Positions 24,646-32,311 of a DNA stretch of 64,000 nucleotides are shown in pieces. Each line of letters begins with the position of its first letter. The first letter of the stretch is position 1. A program made the translations under genes and the position numbers. Source of the DNA: JALOOB01 sp964387985 (GTDB lineage Bacteria > Chloroflexota > Anaerolineae > CG2-30-64-16); the NCBI GenBank assembly GCA_964387985.1, contig CAYLZG010000001.1, positions 1 through 64,000 of the forward strand. The letters are read 5' to 3'. Below the pieces are notes generated by a model, which was not told the origin of the DNA, made no database searches, and was given only the letters and a program-made list of their open reading frames with translations.

Positions 24646-25788
24646 CTAGCGCCTGGTCAACTCCCTGGCAATGATCACGCGCTGAATCTGGCTCGTCCCC
24701 TCATAGATCTGGTAGATCTTGGCGTCCCGCATCAGCTTCTCGACCGGGTATTCGACGCTGACCCCGTAGCCTCCAAAGATCTGAACCGCGTCGGTGGTGG
24801 TCCTCATGCATGCGTCGGCCGCGAAGGCCTTTGCCATTGCCGCTTCCTTCACATTGGCAGAACCGCGATCGACCAACCAGGCCGAGTGACGCACCAGGTG
24901 TTCGGCGGCCTCGACATTCATAGCCATATCCGCCAGCATAAAGCCCACGCCCTGGTGTGCGACGATGGGCTTGCCGAAGGATTTCCGTTCCATCGCGTAT
25001 CGGGTGGCTTCATCAAGGGCGCGGCGAGCAACACCGACCGCAGCCGCGGCCACGGGTGGCCGGGAACGGTCGAACACCTTCATAGCGATCGCAAAGCCGT
25101 CGCCTTCGTTCCCCACGCGGTTCTCCAAAGGCACGCGCACATCTTCCATGACGATCTCGCCCGCCCACGCTGCGTGTTGGCCCATCTTTTTCATTGGCTT
25201 GCCCAACGTGACACCTTGCGAATCCCGATCCACGATGAAGGCACTGATGCCGCGATGCCTCGCCCCCGGGTCAGTTTTGGCGAAAATTACGAAGAAGCTG
25301 GCAACCGGCGCGTTCGTGATCCAGGTCTTTGTGCCGTTGAGGAGATACTCATCGCCCTGCCTGGTGGCTGACGTGAGGATGCCGGACACATCCGATCCTG
25401 CAGCAGGTTCCGTCAGGGCATAGGCTGCCAACTCTCCGCCCTGCGTGAGCCTCGGCAGGTATCGCTGTCTCTGGTCCTCAGTCCCCACCAGGATTAGCGG
25501 CCAGGCCGCCACGTTGTTCAACATCAGCGCAGTCTGAATGCCGGAGCAGGCCCAGGCGAGCTCTTCGTTGATGATACACTCTTCAAGGACTCCGAAACCA
25601 GGGCCGCCATAGCGCTCGGGGACGTTTGAACTGATCAGCCCGACCTTGTGGGCCTTCTTGATGATGGGCCAGGGGTATTCATCGTTGCGGTCGTAGAGCT
25701 CGGCGACGGGCAGGATTTCCTTCTTGGCGAAGCTCCGGGCCAGGTCCCGGATCATCTCCTGTTCTTCGGTCAGCGTGTAGTCCAGCAT
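24646..25788 (-). CDS. Acyl-CoA dehydrogenase
   Basis: This FAD enzyme introduces a trans-2 double bond into acyl-CoA thioesters during fatty-acid or branched-chain amino-acid oxidation. The 380-residue length is normal for the family. Signatures include AYALTEPAAGSDVSGI (substrate/FAD region), KTWITNAPVASFFVIFA, and the C-terminal QIFGGYGVSVEYPVEKLMRD, then KIYQIYEGTSQIQRVIIAREL with the Glu of YEGT expected as catalytic base. GGAG lies 8 bases before the ATG. It is probably co-transcribed with the S45 acylase downstream. Confidence 0.93.
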   Translation of the reverse strand: MLDYTLTEEQEMIRDLARSFAKKEILPVAELYDRNDEYPWPIIKKAHKVGLISSNVPERYGGPGFGVLEECIINEELAWACSGIQTALMLNNVAAWPLILVGTEDQRQRYLPRLTQGGELAAYALTEPAAGSDVSGILTSATRQGDEYLLNGTKTWITNAPVASFFVIFAKTDPGARHRGISAFIVDRDSQGVTLGKPMKKMGQHAAWAGEIVMEDVRVPLENRVGNEGDGFAIAMKVFDRSRPPVAAAAVGVARRALDEATRYAMERKSFGKPIVAHQGVGFMLADMAMNVEAAEHLVRHSAWLVDRGSANVKEAAMAKAFAADACMRTTTDAVQIFGGYGVSVEYPVEKLMRDAKIYQIYEGTSQIQRVIIARELTRR

Positions 25789-25881
25789 GGCATTGCTCCG
25801 TTCGACACACAGTCGCGGTTGCGGCCGATAGCAGCCTTTGCAGCCAGTTTAGCATTCCGGCCCCACCATGTCAACGAGAAT

Positions 25882-25909
25882 AAAAAAGCCCCGAGCAAAA
25901 CTCGGGGCT
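25882..25909 (-). terminator. Rho-independent terminator after the cNMP-binding membrane protein gene
   Basis: A perfect 9-base-pair stem (25887-25895 with 25901-25909, AGCCCCGAG and its complement) closes a 5-base loop and is followed on the minus strand by a run of six T (25882-25887, overlapping the stem end). It lies 20 bases past the stop at 25930. Confidence 0.9.
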
Positions 25910-25929
25910 CAATCCAGAGGTGTTGTGGC

Positions 25930-27696
25930 CTAGAAATTCTTCTGGAAGATCACGTTGAAGGAATTATGGAACAGGGTGTTGCCACCTCCGCCCGAGCTGC
26001 ACTCAGCCTCATCGGTGAAGTTCGAGTGAAGCGGCTGCGCGATCTGGCTGTTCCCGGGATTCACCCCATCGCCGCTCACATAGACGCTATACTCGGCCAT
26101 CTTCCACATCAGGAACTCCGCCTGACCCGGCCCCTTGGAGCCCGACACCTGCTTATCCAACACGTTGCCAGGCTGTCCGTGCGGTGTCTGCACCAGCATA
26201 ACACCATCGACCGGATTGCCTGCTGCGTCCACTACCTTGACAAAGATGTTGTGCATGCCGCGATTCTCGCAAGGGGTAAGCCGGCGAGATTCAATCACGG
26301 TGAACTGCGTGCTCGGCTTGGGTGCAGCGGCTACCGCAGCCTGAACTGCAGGCGCAGGCGCTGCAGCGGCAACTACCCTGACCGGAACGCGCGTCGGCAC
26401 TGGTGTGGCGGTCGGCGGCACCGGCGTAGCGGTCGGCGGCACCGGCGTGTCGGTTGGGACCGGCGTCTCCGTGGGTGTTGCAGTTGGCGTAAATGTAGCG
26501 GTCGGAATAGGCGTCTCGGTCGGCCAAGGCGTGTAGGTTGCTGTCACATCCACCGGCAGATCCGCGGCGAGCGCCACACGAACGGCACGTTCCTGGAACC
26601 CAGCAGCGATAGGCGCCGAGCGGCTCACGCCCGTGTTCTGTGCGACCAGCGAGTTGATCACCGCAATCGCGGCCGCGCCGAGCACCCAGAGCAAGAGCAC
26701 GATCACAGCAATCAGGCGCACCTTGGCGCCCGTGCTGCTTTGGCTCCACCAGGAGGGCCGCGCTTCAGCCGCACGATGAAGACCGGTAAGCGCCCCTGGC
26801 ACCGCCGAAGGAGCCACGGCAGGCGATGGCGCCGCGGGAGCAACCGCCGACATAGAAGGGATAGCAGAAGCCACAACCGGTGCAGGTGCCATAACAGCAG
26901 CGGCAGAACGAAGATTGCGCTCGCGCAGGCGGCGGCTCATCATCCGGCTGAGGTTCAACGCCAGGGACGGATAATGCAAAGCCAATTGCTCGAAATCGTT
27001 CCGGCCGAGCGACCAGCCGATTACGTCGGTCAGCGCTGTAGTGGTCGTGCTGCGGGGCTCTCCGGTCAGGAAGGCGCCCTCGCCAAAGACTTCGCTGGCA
27101 CCGACTGTCGCAAGAACGCCCACTGCGTTGCTGACCTGAACCTGGCCCTGGTCAACGAGGTAGAGCGTCTCCCCCTCCGTACCTTGGCGGTAAACGGTCT
27201 GACCGGCGTCCCAGTGCTCGGGACGCAGATGCGCAGCCACATCGTGCAACTCGTGAGGCTGCAATCCGTGCATCAGCTCGAGCTTACGCAGGTGCCGCTC
27301 AAGCGCCTGATCCTCGCTCACCCCCAATGCGACCTTGAGTGCCCGTGCGATGGCGGGATTCTGCTCGAAGATGGCTTTCAGGTCCGCATCACGCAAGGCC
27401 CACAGTGATAGATCGGACGCTGCCTCCGCGGAGACGCTGTAGCTCCGGCCGAGGACCATATCGGTTTCACCCAGCAGCGAGCCTGCGCCCACATTGCTGA
27501 GCACACCGAGCTGGTCGCTGAGCAGGCGAGCCCAGCCGGAACGGATCAGGTAAAGGGCTGAAGCGGGTCGCCCCTGCAGGTACACGATCTCGCCGGCAAG
27601 GCGAGTCTCGGGAACCATTCGGTCTGCGATCAGGGAACGCTGCTCCTCGGTCAGAACCGAGAAAAGCGGCGTGTTCTCCATCATAGATTCTTTCAC
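25930..27696 (-). CDS. Membrane protein with two cytoplasmic cNMP-binding domains and an exported C-terminal domain
   Basis: The 588-residue protein has tandem cyclic-nucleotide-binding (CAP-ED) domains at about 10-130 and 140-260. The second has a convincing phosphate-binding cassette (FGEGAFLTGEPRSTTTT, 204-220); the first is more diverged. An Ala/Pro linker leads to one transmembrane helix (about 327-350). A long Thr/Pro-rich spacer (TPVPPTATPVPPTATP-type) and a C-terminal domain of about 125 residues follow, related to the C-terminus of the neighbouring SH3 lipoprotein. Predicted topology is cNMP sensing inside and the last domain outside. There is no DNA-binding domain. The GTG start has AGGGAG 8 bases upstream. 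Confidence 0.82.
   Translation of the reverse strand: MKESMMENTPLFSVLTEEQRSLIADRMVPETRLAGEIVYLQGRPASALYLIRSGWARLLSDQLGVLSNVGAGSLLGETDMVLGRSYSVSAEAASDLSLWALRDADLKAIFEQNPAIARALKVALGVSEDQALERHLRKLELMHGLQPHELHDVAAHLRPEHWDAGQTVYRQGTEGETLYLVDQGQVQVSNAVGVLATVGASEVFGEGAFLTGEPRSTTTTALTDVIGWSLGRNDFEQLALHYPSLALNLSRMMSRRLRERNLRSAAAVMAPAPVVASAIPSMSAVAPAAPSPAVAPSAVPGALTGLHRAAEARPSWWSQSSTGAKVRLIAVIVLLLWVLGAAAIAVINSLVAQNTGVSRSAPIAAGFQERAVRVALAADLPVDVTATYTPWPTETPIPTATFTPTATPTETPVPTDTPVPPTATPVPPTATPVPTRVPVRVVAAAAPAPAVQAAVAAAPKPSTQFTVIESRRLTPCENRGMHNIFVKVVDAAGNPVDGVMLVQTPHGQPGNVLDKQVSGSKGPGQAEFLMWKMAEYSVYVSGDGVNPGNSQIAQPLHSNFTDEAECSSGGGGNTLFHNSFNVIFQKNF
26404..26445. repeat. Two 21-base tandem repeats in the Pro/Thr linker
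   Basis: The units at 26404-26424 and 26425-26445 differ at one base and encode the PVPPTAT-type linker of the cNMP-binding membrane protein. Copy number may vary between strains. Confidence 0.7.
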
Positions 27697-27725
27697 TAAC
27701 TATTCTCCCTTGCTTCCTGCCGCAG

Positions 27726-29027
27726 CTAGTACGCGCGGCGGAAAGTGACTGTCCAAGAATGATGACCAGAACAACCGTTCGATCTTAGGAACGCATCGCA
27801 AGTTCCATCCTCTGTGCAGAAACCTGCTCCCAAGAGGACTTCGCGAGGGATATCGCCTGAAGTGGTAGAAAGTCCTGCCACATAATCGCTAGTCACGTTC
27901 TGACCGTTCACATCGCGGATAATCGAAATCTCCTGACCTCCACCAAGAACAAACTCAGCTTCGCCCGGGACTCCCTTATGTCCAGTGACAATCTCTTCTT
28001 TGGCCTCACCCAAATGCGCTTTGACAGTGACGCCGTTGAGTGGACTACCCCCGGCGTCGAGCACGCGCACGTGCAGTTCGCGCCTGTAGCCACAATTCAC
28101 GGAAGAACCACTATGGAAGCCACCAATTTCCTCTACAGTCCACAAGTGCTTCTCGACAACGCTGAATGTCGGTCCTGCCGGCGCGGCGGGAGGCGCAGTC
28201 GGTTGGGGCGCGGCAGTCGGTTGCGGAGCCGCAGTTGGCGGCGGGGGAATATTCTTTGCCACAGCAACTGTGTCGATCGCGCCCAGAACGCGGACCACCG
28301 TGCCGGCAACCCATGCCTGGCTTGCGCCTGCAGACTCAATCTGCCACCAATCACCACTTGCGTTGCGGCCGATGATCGGCATTTCCTGGCCCCCGCGTAA
28401 CTGGCCGATCACAGGATAGGCCCGACCTGGCCCACTGCGCAGGTTTACATTGCTGTCTGCAATAACGCGTGGTTCCTGCGGCTCGGGCGTCGAGCTGGCA
28501 GTAGGCGGCGGCTCGGTGGCAGTAGGCGCCGGTGTCGCGGTCTCAACGCGCGTGGGCGACGGAGGGACAGGCGAAGACGGTTCAGCCGTCGCGACCACCA
28601 CTGTCGGAGCCTCCGTTGGCGGGACCACGTCCTGTGTTGGGGCAGGAACCACTGTCGGCGAGAGATAGGCCGTGAGCTTCTGACTCCGCGCTCCCAGAAT
28701 CTCGGCAAGTGAGGCAGTGGCCTCAATTTCCTCGCGAGCGCGACCCGCGGCGATGTCCGCCTCGGCCAGGGACACAAGCAACTGGCCCGGGTTGGCCAGA
28801 TTCAGCCTGTCCAGACCGGCCTGCGCCTGCTCCAGGTCACCCGTACGGTCATACTCTGCAGCAATCTGTCGCAGGGATGCCTCCCGAGCTGTTGCAGAAC
28901 CTGAACCGCCCCCAGATGAAGAACATGCAGCAACGAAAATGATGATAACCAGGGGCAGAAGAAAGGAGCTCAAACCAAATGACCGCAAGCCCATCGGGCC
29001 GCGGCTGAAGCTTCGATGTTCTGACAT
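27726..29027 (-). CDS. Lipoprotein with bacterial SH3 domain and the shared C-terminal domain
   Basis: ATG 29027 (MSEHRSFSRG) is chosen because longer frames run back through the tRNA gene. The N-terminus has a hydrophobic stretch ending in lipobox FVAAC, giving a lipid-anchored extracellular protein of 433 residues. A TPR-like helical region comes next, then a Pro/Thr linker. A bacterial SH3 domain follows (VNLRSGPGRAYPVIGQLRGG, then GDWWQIES, then AWVAG), typical of peptidoglycan- or surface-binding proteins. After a second linker, the last 140 residues resemble the C-terminus of the cNMP-binding protein next door (LHVRVLDAGGSPLNGV against IFVKVVDAAGNPVDGV). Several cysteines suggest disulfides. 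Confidence 0.78.
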   Translation of the reverse strand: MSEHRSFSRGPMGLRSFGLSSFLLPLVIIIFVAACSSSGGGSGSATAREASLRQIAAEYDRTGDLEQAQAGLDRLNLANPGQLLVSLAEADIAAGRAREEIEATASLAEILGARSQKLTAYLSPTVVPAPTQDVVPPTEAPTVVVATAEPSSPVPPSPTRVETATPAPTATEPPPTASSTPEPQEPRVIADSNVNLRSGPGRAYPVIGQLRGGQEMPIIGRNASGDWWQIESAGASQAWVAGTVVRVLGAIDTVAVAKNIPPPPTAAPQPTAAPQPTAPPAAPAGPTFSVVEKHLWTVEEIGGFHSGSSVNCGYRRELHVRVLDAGGSPLNGVTVKAHLGEAKEEIVTGHKGVPGEAEFVLGGGQEISIIRDVNGQNVTSDYVAGLSTTSGDIPREVLLGAGFCTEDGTCDAFLRSNGCSGHHSWTVTFRRAY

Positions 29028-29159
29028 ATGACTTTCGTACTGAGATTCTGGGTTCTGCTCCCTCGCCGTCTCGTGACTCATGAGAGACGGATCGGGCGCT
29101 CCGCCCAAAGCATCATGCATTTGATCAAGATTCCCATGTGCTTGTTTGGGATGCAGGCT

Positions 29160-29189
29160 TTGCCTGGTACGCGACAAGGCTGCTATAAT
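29160..29189 (+). promoter_or_regulatory. Promoter candidate running toward the ECF sigma gene
   Basis: TTGCCT (29160-29165), 18 bases and a perfect TATAAT (29184-29189) predict a start near 29196. The transcript would begin almost at an 11-codon reading frame (ATG 29198), read antisense through tRNA-Leu and reach the sigma gene at 29415. Confidence 0.5.
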
Positions 29190-29260
29190 GGCTCCACATG
29201 GGCGGCAGCGGGCCCCGCATTCGAATGAGATAAAGTGATCTGCGAGGATTCCGCCAAAAG

Positions 29261-29343
29261 TGCCGAAGGTGGGAATCGAACCCACATGGGGCAACCCCCA
29301 ACGGTGTTTGAGACCGTCGCGTCTACCGTTCCGCCACTTCGGC
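29261..29343 (-). tRNA. tRNA-Leu (anticodon CAA)
   Basis: The minus strand folds into a class II tRNA of 83 bases. It has a 7-pair acceptor stem GCCGAAG/CTTCGGC, an anticodon stem ACGGT/ACCGT around loop CTCAAAC (anticodon CAA, reading UUG), a long variable arm TGGGG-GTTG-CCCCA, and a T arm with GTTCGATTC. The discriminator base is A, as expected for leucine. The 3' CCA is not encoded. Confidence 0.96.
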
Positions 29344-29356
29344 GTAGCAAGAGACG

Positions 29357-29385
29357 AGTATAACAGAAGGCGCATGTCGCGTCAA
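29357..29385 (-). promoter_or_regulatory. Promoter of tRNA-Leu
   Basis: On the minus strand TTGACG (29380-29385), exactly 17 bases and TATACT (29357-29362) precede the tRNA 5' end at 29343 by 13 bases. Confidence 0.85.
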
Positions 29386-29414
29386 GTTCATTCTCATTGC
29401 AGCCGGTGATTCGG

Positions 29415-30128
29415 ATGTTTGATCTCCACAAATTGGCCTGGCAGGCCAGCGCCTCCCTCGTCGTGCTGGCGACGTCGCTGGCAGATGACGGGTTTCGCGG
29501 CGGACGCCGCGGGTCGCCGGGCAGGCCCGAATATGACGAGGCAGCCCTGCTTGCTGCCGCGCAACGTGGAGACCTTCCGGCATTCAATCAGCTGGTGCTC
29601 CACTATCAAAGCCTCGCCTACAACATTGCCTACCGCCTGACCGGGGATGCAGACCTGTCTGAGGACGCCACGCAGGATGCCTTTGTCAAAGCGTTCCAGC
29701 GGCTGAGCCAGTATCGAGGCGGTTCCTTCAAGTCCTGGCTGCTGCGCATCGTAACGAATACGTGCTATGACGCACTGCGTGCGCGCAAACGGCGCCCGAC
29801 GACGCCGCTGGAAAGCGACGAGGACAACGATGATCCAGAGTACGATTCGCGGCTGATCGACAACGCAGAGCGACCTGAAGCGTATGTGATGCGGCAGGAG
29901 CTGGCGGCGGTGATCCAGAAGGCAATCGGGCAATTGCCGCCCGACCAGCGAACCGCTCTGGTGCTCTCCGATGTCGAAGGACTGGATTATCAGGAGATTG
30001 CGGACGCGACCGGCGCGGCGCTGGGTACCGTCAAGTCCCGGCTCAGCCGCGCTCGCGCCAAGGTGCGTGACCTTCTGATGGAGCACCAGGAACTTTTACC
30101 GGCGAGCTACCGTCTCACTGACAGTTAG
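29415..30128 (+). CDS. ECF-subfamily RNA polymerase sigma factor
   Basis: The 237-residue protein has sigma region 2 (AFNQLVLHYQSLAYNIAYRL, DLSEDATQDAFVKAF, FKSWLLRIVTNTCYDALR) and region 4 (LPPDQRTALVLSDVEGLDYQ, then GTVKSRLSRARAKVRDLL). These recognise -10 and -35 elements of target promoters. The N-terminal 45 residues before the sigma fold are longer than usual, and no clear ribosome site precedes ATG 29415, so the true start could be later. The anti-sigma gene lies 99 bases downstream on the same strand, the usual arrangement for a sigma/anti-sigma pair. Confidence 0.9.
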   Translation: MFDLHKLAWQASASLVVLATSLADDGFRGGRRGSPGRPEYDEAALLAAAQRGDLPAFNQLVLHYQSLAYNIAYRLTGDADLSEDATQDAFVKAFQRLSQYRGGSFKSWLLRIVTNTCYDALRARKRRPTTPLESDEDNDDPEYDSRLIDNAERPEAYVMRQELAAVIQKAIGQLPPDQRTALVLSDVEGLDYQEIADATGAALGTVKSRLSRARAKVRDLLMEHQELLPASYRLTDS

Positions 30129-30227
30129 CACATAGAGCATGGGCATATCTAACGGAGGCCAGTTCTGCCTGCCCTCAGTTTGTCCGTGTAACTGACAAAT
30201 CTTGAATTTCTTGATCGTGAGTCATCC

Positions 30228-32237
30228 ATGAGATCAATTTTCGGAGGGCCGGTCCGGGGCCACATCCAGGTCGAGCAACTTTCGGCTTACCTGGATCAGC
30301 AGGTTTCTCCGGCCGAGCGAGCCACCATAGACGCGCACCTGCAACAGTGCTCGGAATGCCGTGCAGAGCTGGAAAGCCTGCGCCAGACCGTAGTCATGTT
30401 GCACGCGTTGCCGCGCGTCGCGGTTCCTCGCGCATTCACCCTGTCAGAGGTCCAGGCCGGCATACGCCGGCCGGCCGCTGCGCCAGGCTGGTTTGGAGGG
30501 CTTGCACGCGGTTTGGGTGCGGTCGCAGCCATCGCTCTTGTAGCGTTCATAACCGTTTCAGTGCTGCGCCCCGAACAGGTTCCATGGCAGCCCAACCAGA
30601 CCATCGCGCGCGCGCAGCCGACTCCTGCAGCGCCCACGGCGGCGCCGGCTGTAGCTGTCCCGATAGCGCCGGCCGCGGCGGAGGCGCCCCTGGCCAAATC
30701 GCAAGAGCAGCTGCCGGCTGCGGCAGTCGAGCCTTCACCAGAGCCTGCCGTGGCGATGATGGCAGTACCTGAGGCCGCACCTGAAGGAGCACCTGATACG
30801 CAGGCGCCGGCCGCCAGGGAAGTCGCGCCTGCCAGCGTGGCGGATGCTACAGAACCTGCAGCAGATCTCGCCACTGCAGCGGCCACCGCGCCGTCAGATG
30901 CGATCGCGGCACCCGTGCCGGCCGCACCCGTGCCGGCGGCATCCGTGCCGGCCGAACCCATGCCAATGGCAAAGGCCGCTCCGGATGAACCCGTTACGGA
31001 GATGGCGGCAGCTGCAATGGGGCGCGGTGGCGGCGGTGGACCAGATGAACCGGTGGGCATCGCACCCGAGCTGTTAACCCCCGAGCCAGCGCCGCCACCG
31101 GCCGTCGTGCCGCCGGGTATCCGGTTTGCCTACGCGGATCTCAACGCGCTCTGGGCAGTGGACAGCGATGGTGGGACGCGACAACTCGTGCAGGGACGCG
31201 GAATCAACACGCCGCAACTCTCGCCGGACCAAAGCTGGATCGTCTACCGCACCTATGACGATGCGGGCTTGAAAATCTGGGCCGTTCGTTGGGTCGGGGG
31301 AGAACCTAAGCTGCTGCTCGACGACGCAGCGATGCCAACTGACCGGTTGCCAACAGGCTACAGCAGGCGCGGCATCCATGACACAAGATGGGCGCCACAG
31401 GGAAACATCCTGTCCGTCACCCTGTCCCTGATTCCCGATCCTCAGCAGCCCGAGCTGCCGACGAAGATCGAACTATGGCGGATCGACGTCGAGACGGGAA
31501 AACTGAGCTTCGTAAACGAGTTGGGGCGCGCATACCGGCCCTATGACTCGCCTGATGGCACGCAGTATCTTACAATTCAATACGGCACGGAGGCGAATCC
31601 CGAAGGCAGCGTGAGTCTCCATGACGCGGCCAGCGGCAAGGGGCGAACCGTGCTCACCTTTCCGGCCAGCCCTGGCAAGAACAGCTATGAAAGCCAGGTT
31701 GCCTGGACTCCCGACAGCAAGGCTGCCTGGGTAGCCATTCCTGAGCCCGATTATGGTCTCCCGGTGCCGCCGAACGGTACGACACTCTACAAGGTAACCA
31801 AGACGGGTAAGGTGGATGTGGCCGGCACGGTCGATGCATTTCAGGTCTACTGGTCTCCCCTTGGCGACCGGCTGGCCTATACCCGATTCATCTCGGAATC
31901 ATCGACCATGAATGAACTTCACCTCGCCGAGAAGGATGGCACAAACGCACAACTCTACACCACCATGGCGCAGGGGGAATTCATAAGCTGGTCGCCGCAA
32001 GGCGATCGTTTTCTATATCAGGACAATTTCCAGGTGTTCGTCGGTGAGCCTGGTGAGGAGCCGCGGCGCCTGACCAATAGCGTGAGCATGGTCGGCCCAC
32101 GCTGGATATCGGACACTGAGATGATGGCATTCCACGATACGGGCAAAGGCTGGCTCCTGACCTTGCGGGACATTGTCGGAGAAGCAGTGACCCTGCTCTC
32201 CCTGCCGCGCGAAGCGATGTGGGATGTCGGACACTGA
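30228..32237 (+). CDS. Transmembrane anti-sigma factor with zinc-binding N-terminus and exported beta-propeller
   Basis: The N-terminus carries the ZAS anti-sigma motif HLQQCSEC (H-x3-C-x2-C), expected to bind zinc and hold the ECF sigma factor inactive in the cytoplasm. A single membrane helix follows (GLGAVAAIALVAFITVSVL). An Ala/Pro-rich spacer of about 150 residues comes next, then a WD40/TolB-like propeller of about 370 residues with repeated DxxW/YRTY-type blades (SPDQSWIVYRTY, SPLGDRLAYTRF, SPQGDRFLYQDN). The propeller is predicted to lie outside the membrane and could sense ligand or protein. At 669 residues it is several times longer than simple anti-sigma factors. Confidence 0.85.
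   Translation: MRSIFGGPVRGHIQVEQLSAYLDQQVSPAERATIDAHLQQCSECRAELESLRQTVVMLHALPRVAVPRAFTLSEVQAGIRRPAAAPGWFGGLARGLGAVAAIALVAFITVSVLRPEQVPWQPNQTIARAQPTPAAPTAAPAVAVPIAPAAAEAPLAKSQEQLPAAAVEPSPEPAVAMMAVPEAAPEGAPDTQAPAAREVAPASVADATEPAADLATAAATAPSDAIAAPVPAAPVPAASVPAEPMPMAKAAPDEPVTEMAAAAMGRGGGGGPDEPVGIAPELLTPEPAPPPAVVPPGIRFAYADLNALWAVDSDGGTRQLVQGRGINTPQLSPDQSWIVYRTYDDAGLKIWAVRWVGGEPKLLLDDAAMPTDRLPTGYSRRGIHDTRWAPQGNILSVTLSLIPDPQQPELPTKIELWRIDVETGKLSFVNELGRAYRPYDSPDGTQYLTIQYGTEANPEGSVSLHDAASGKGRTVLTFPASPGKNSYESQVAWTPDSKAAWVAIPEPDYGLPVPPNGTTLYKVTKTGKVDVAGTVDAFQVYWSPLGDRLAYTRFISESSTMNELHLAEKDGTNAQLYTTMAQGEFISWSPQGDRFLYQDNFQVFVGEPGEEPRRLTNSVSMVGPRWISDTEMMAFHDTGKGWLLTLRDIVGEAVTLLSLPREAMWDVGH
30909..30953. 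repeat. Three 15-base tandem repeats in the anti-sigma spacer
   Basis: Three near-identical 15-base units (start 30909, 30924, 30939) encode APVPA, APVPA and ASVPA in the exported spacer. Confidence 0.8.
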
Positions 32238-32250
32238 AGTAAAGCGCGAT

Positions 32251-32293
32251 CGCCGGTGGCCTGGCCGATCGAGGCCGCGCCGCCGGCGTTTTT
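32251..32293 (+). terminator. Rho-independent terminator after the anti-sigma gene
   Basis: A 10-base-pair stem (32251-32260 with 32279-32288, one G-U pair) is followed directly by TTTTT. The 18-base loop can form a smaller inner GGCC stem. Confidence 0.85.
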
Positions 32294-32294
32294 G

Positions 32295-32310
32295 TGTTGT
32301 AGATACAACA
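32295..32310. promoter_or_regulatory. 16-base palindrome immediately before fpg
   Basis: TGTTGTA-GA-TACAACA is a perfect 7+7 inverted repeat ending one base before the ATG at 32312. It could be a repressor operator or an mRNA hairpin that masks the start, since no Shine-Dalgarno site is seen. The core TTGTAGATACAA resembles GntR-family operators in general shape. The binding protein is unknown. Confidence 0.45.
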
Positions 32311-32311
32311 A

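Noticed and set aside
26404..26445. Possible CRISPR or mobile repeats from tandem units in linkers
   Set aside because: The units are short, in frame and encode Pro/Thr spacers; no spacer-repeat array or cas genes exist.
29028..29375. N-terminal extension of the SH3 lipoprotein back to 29375
   Set aside because: The extension translates tRNA-Leu and spacer sequence; the lipoprotein signal begins at 29027.
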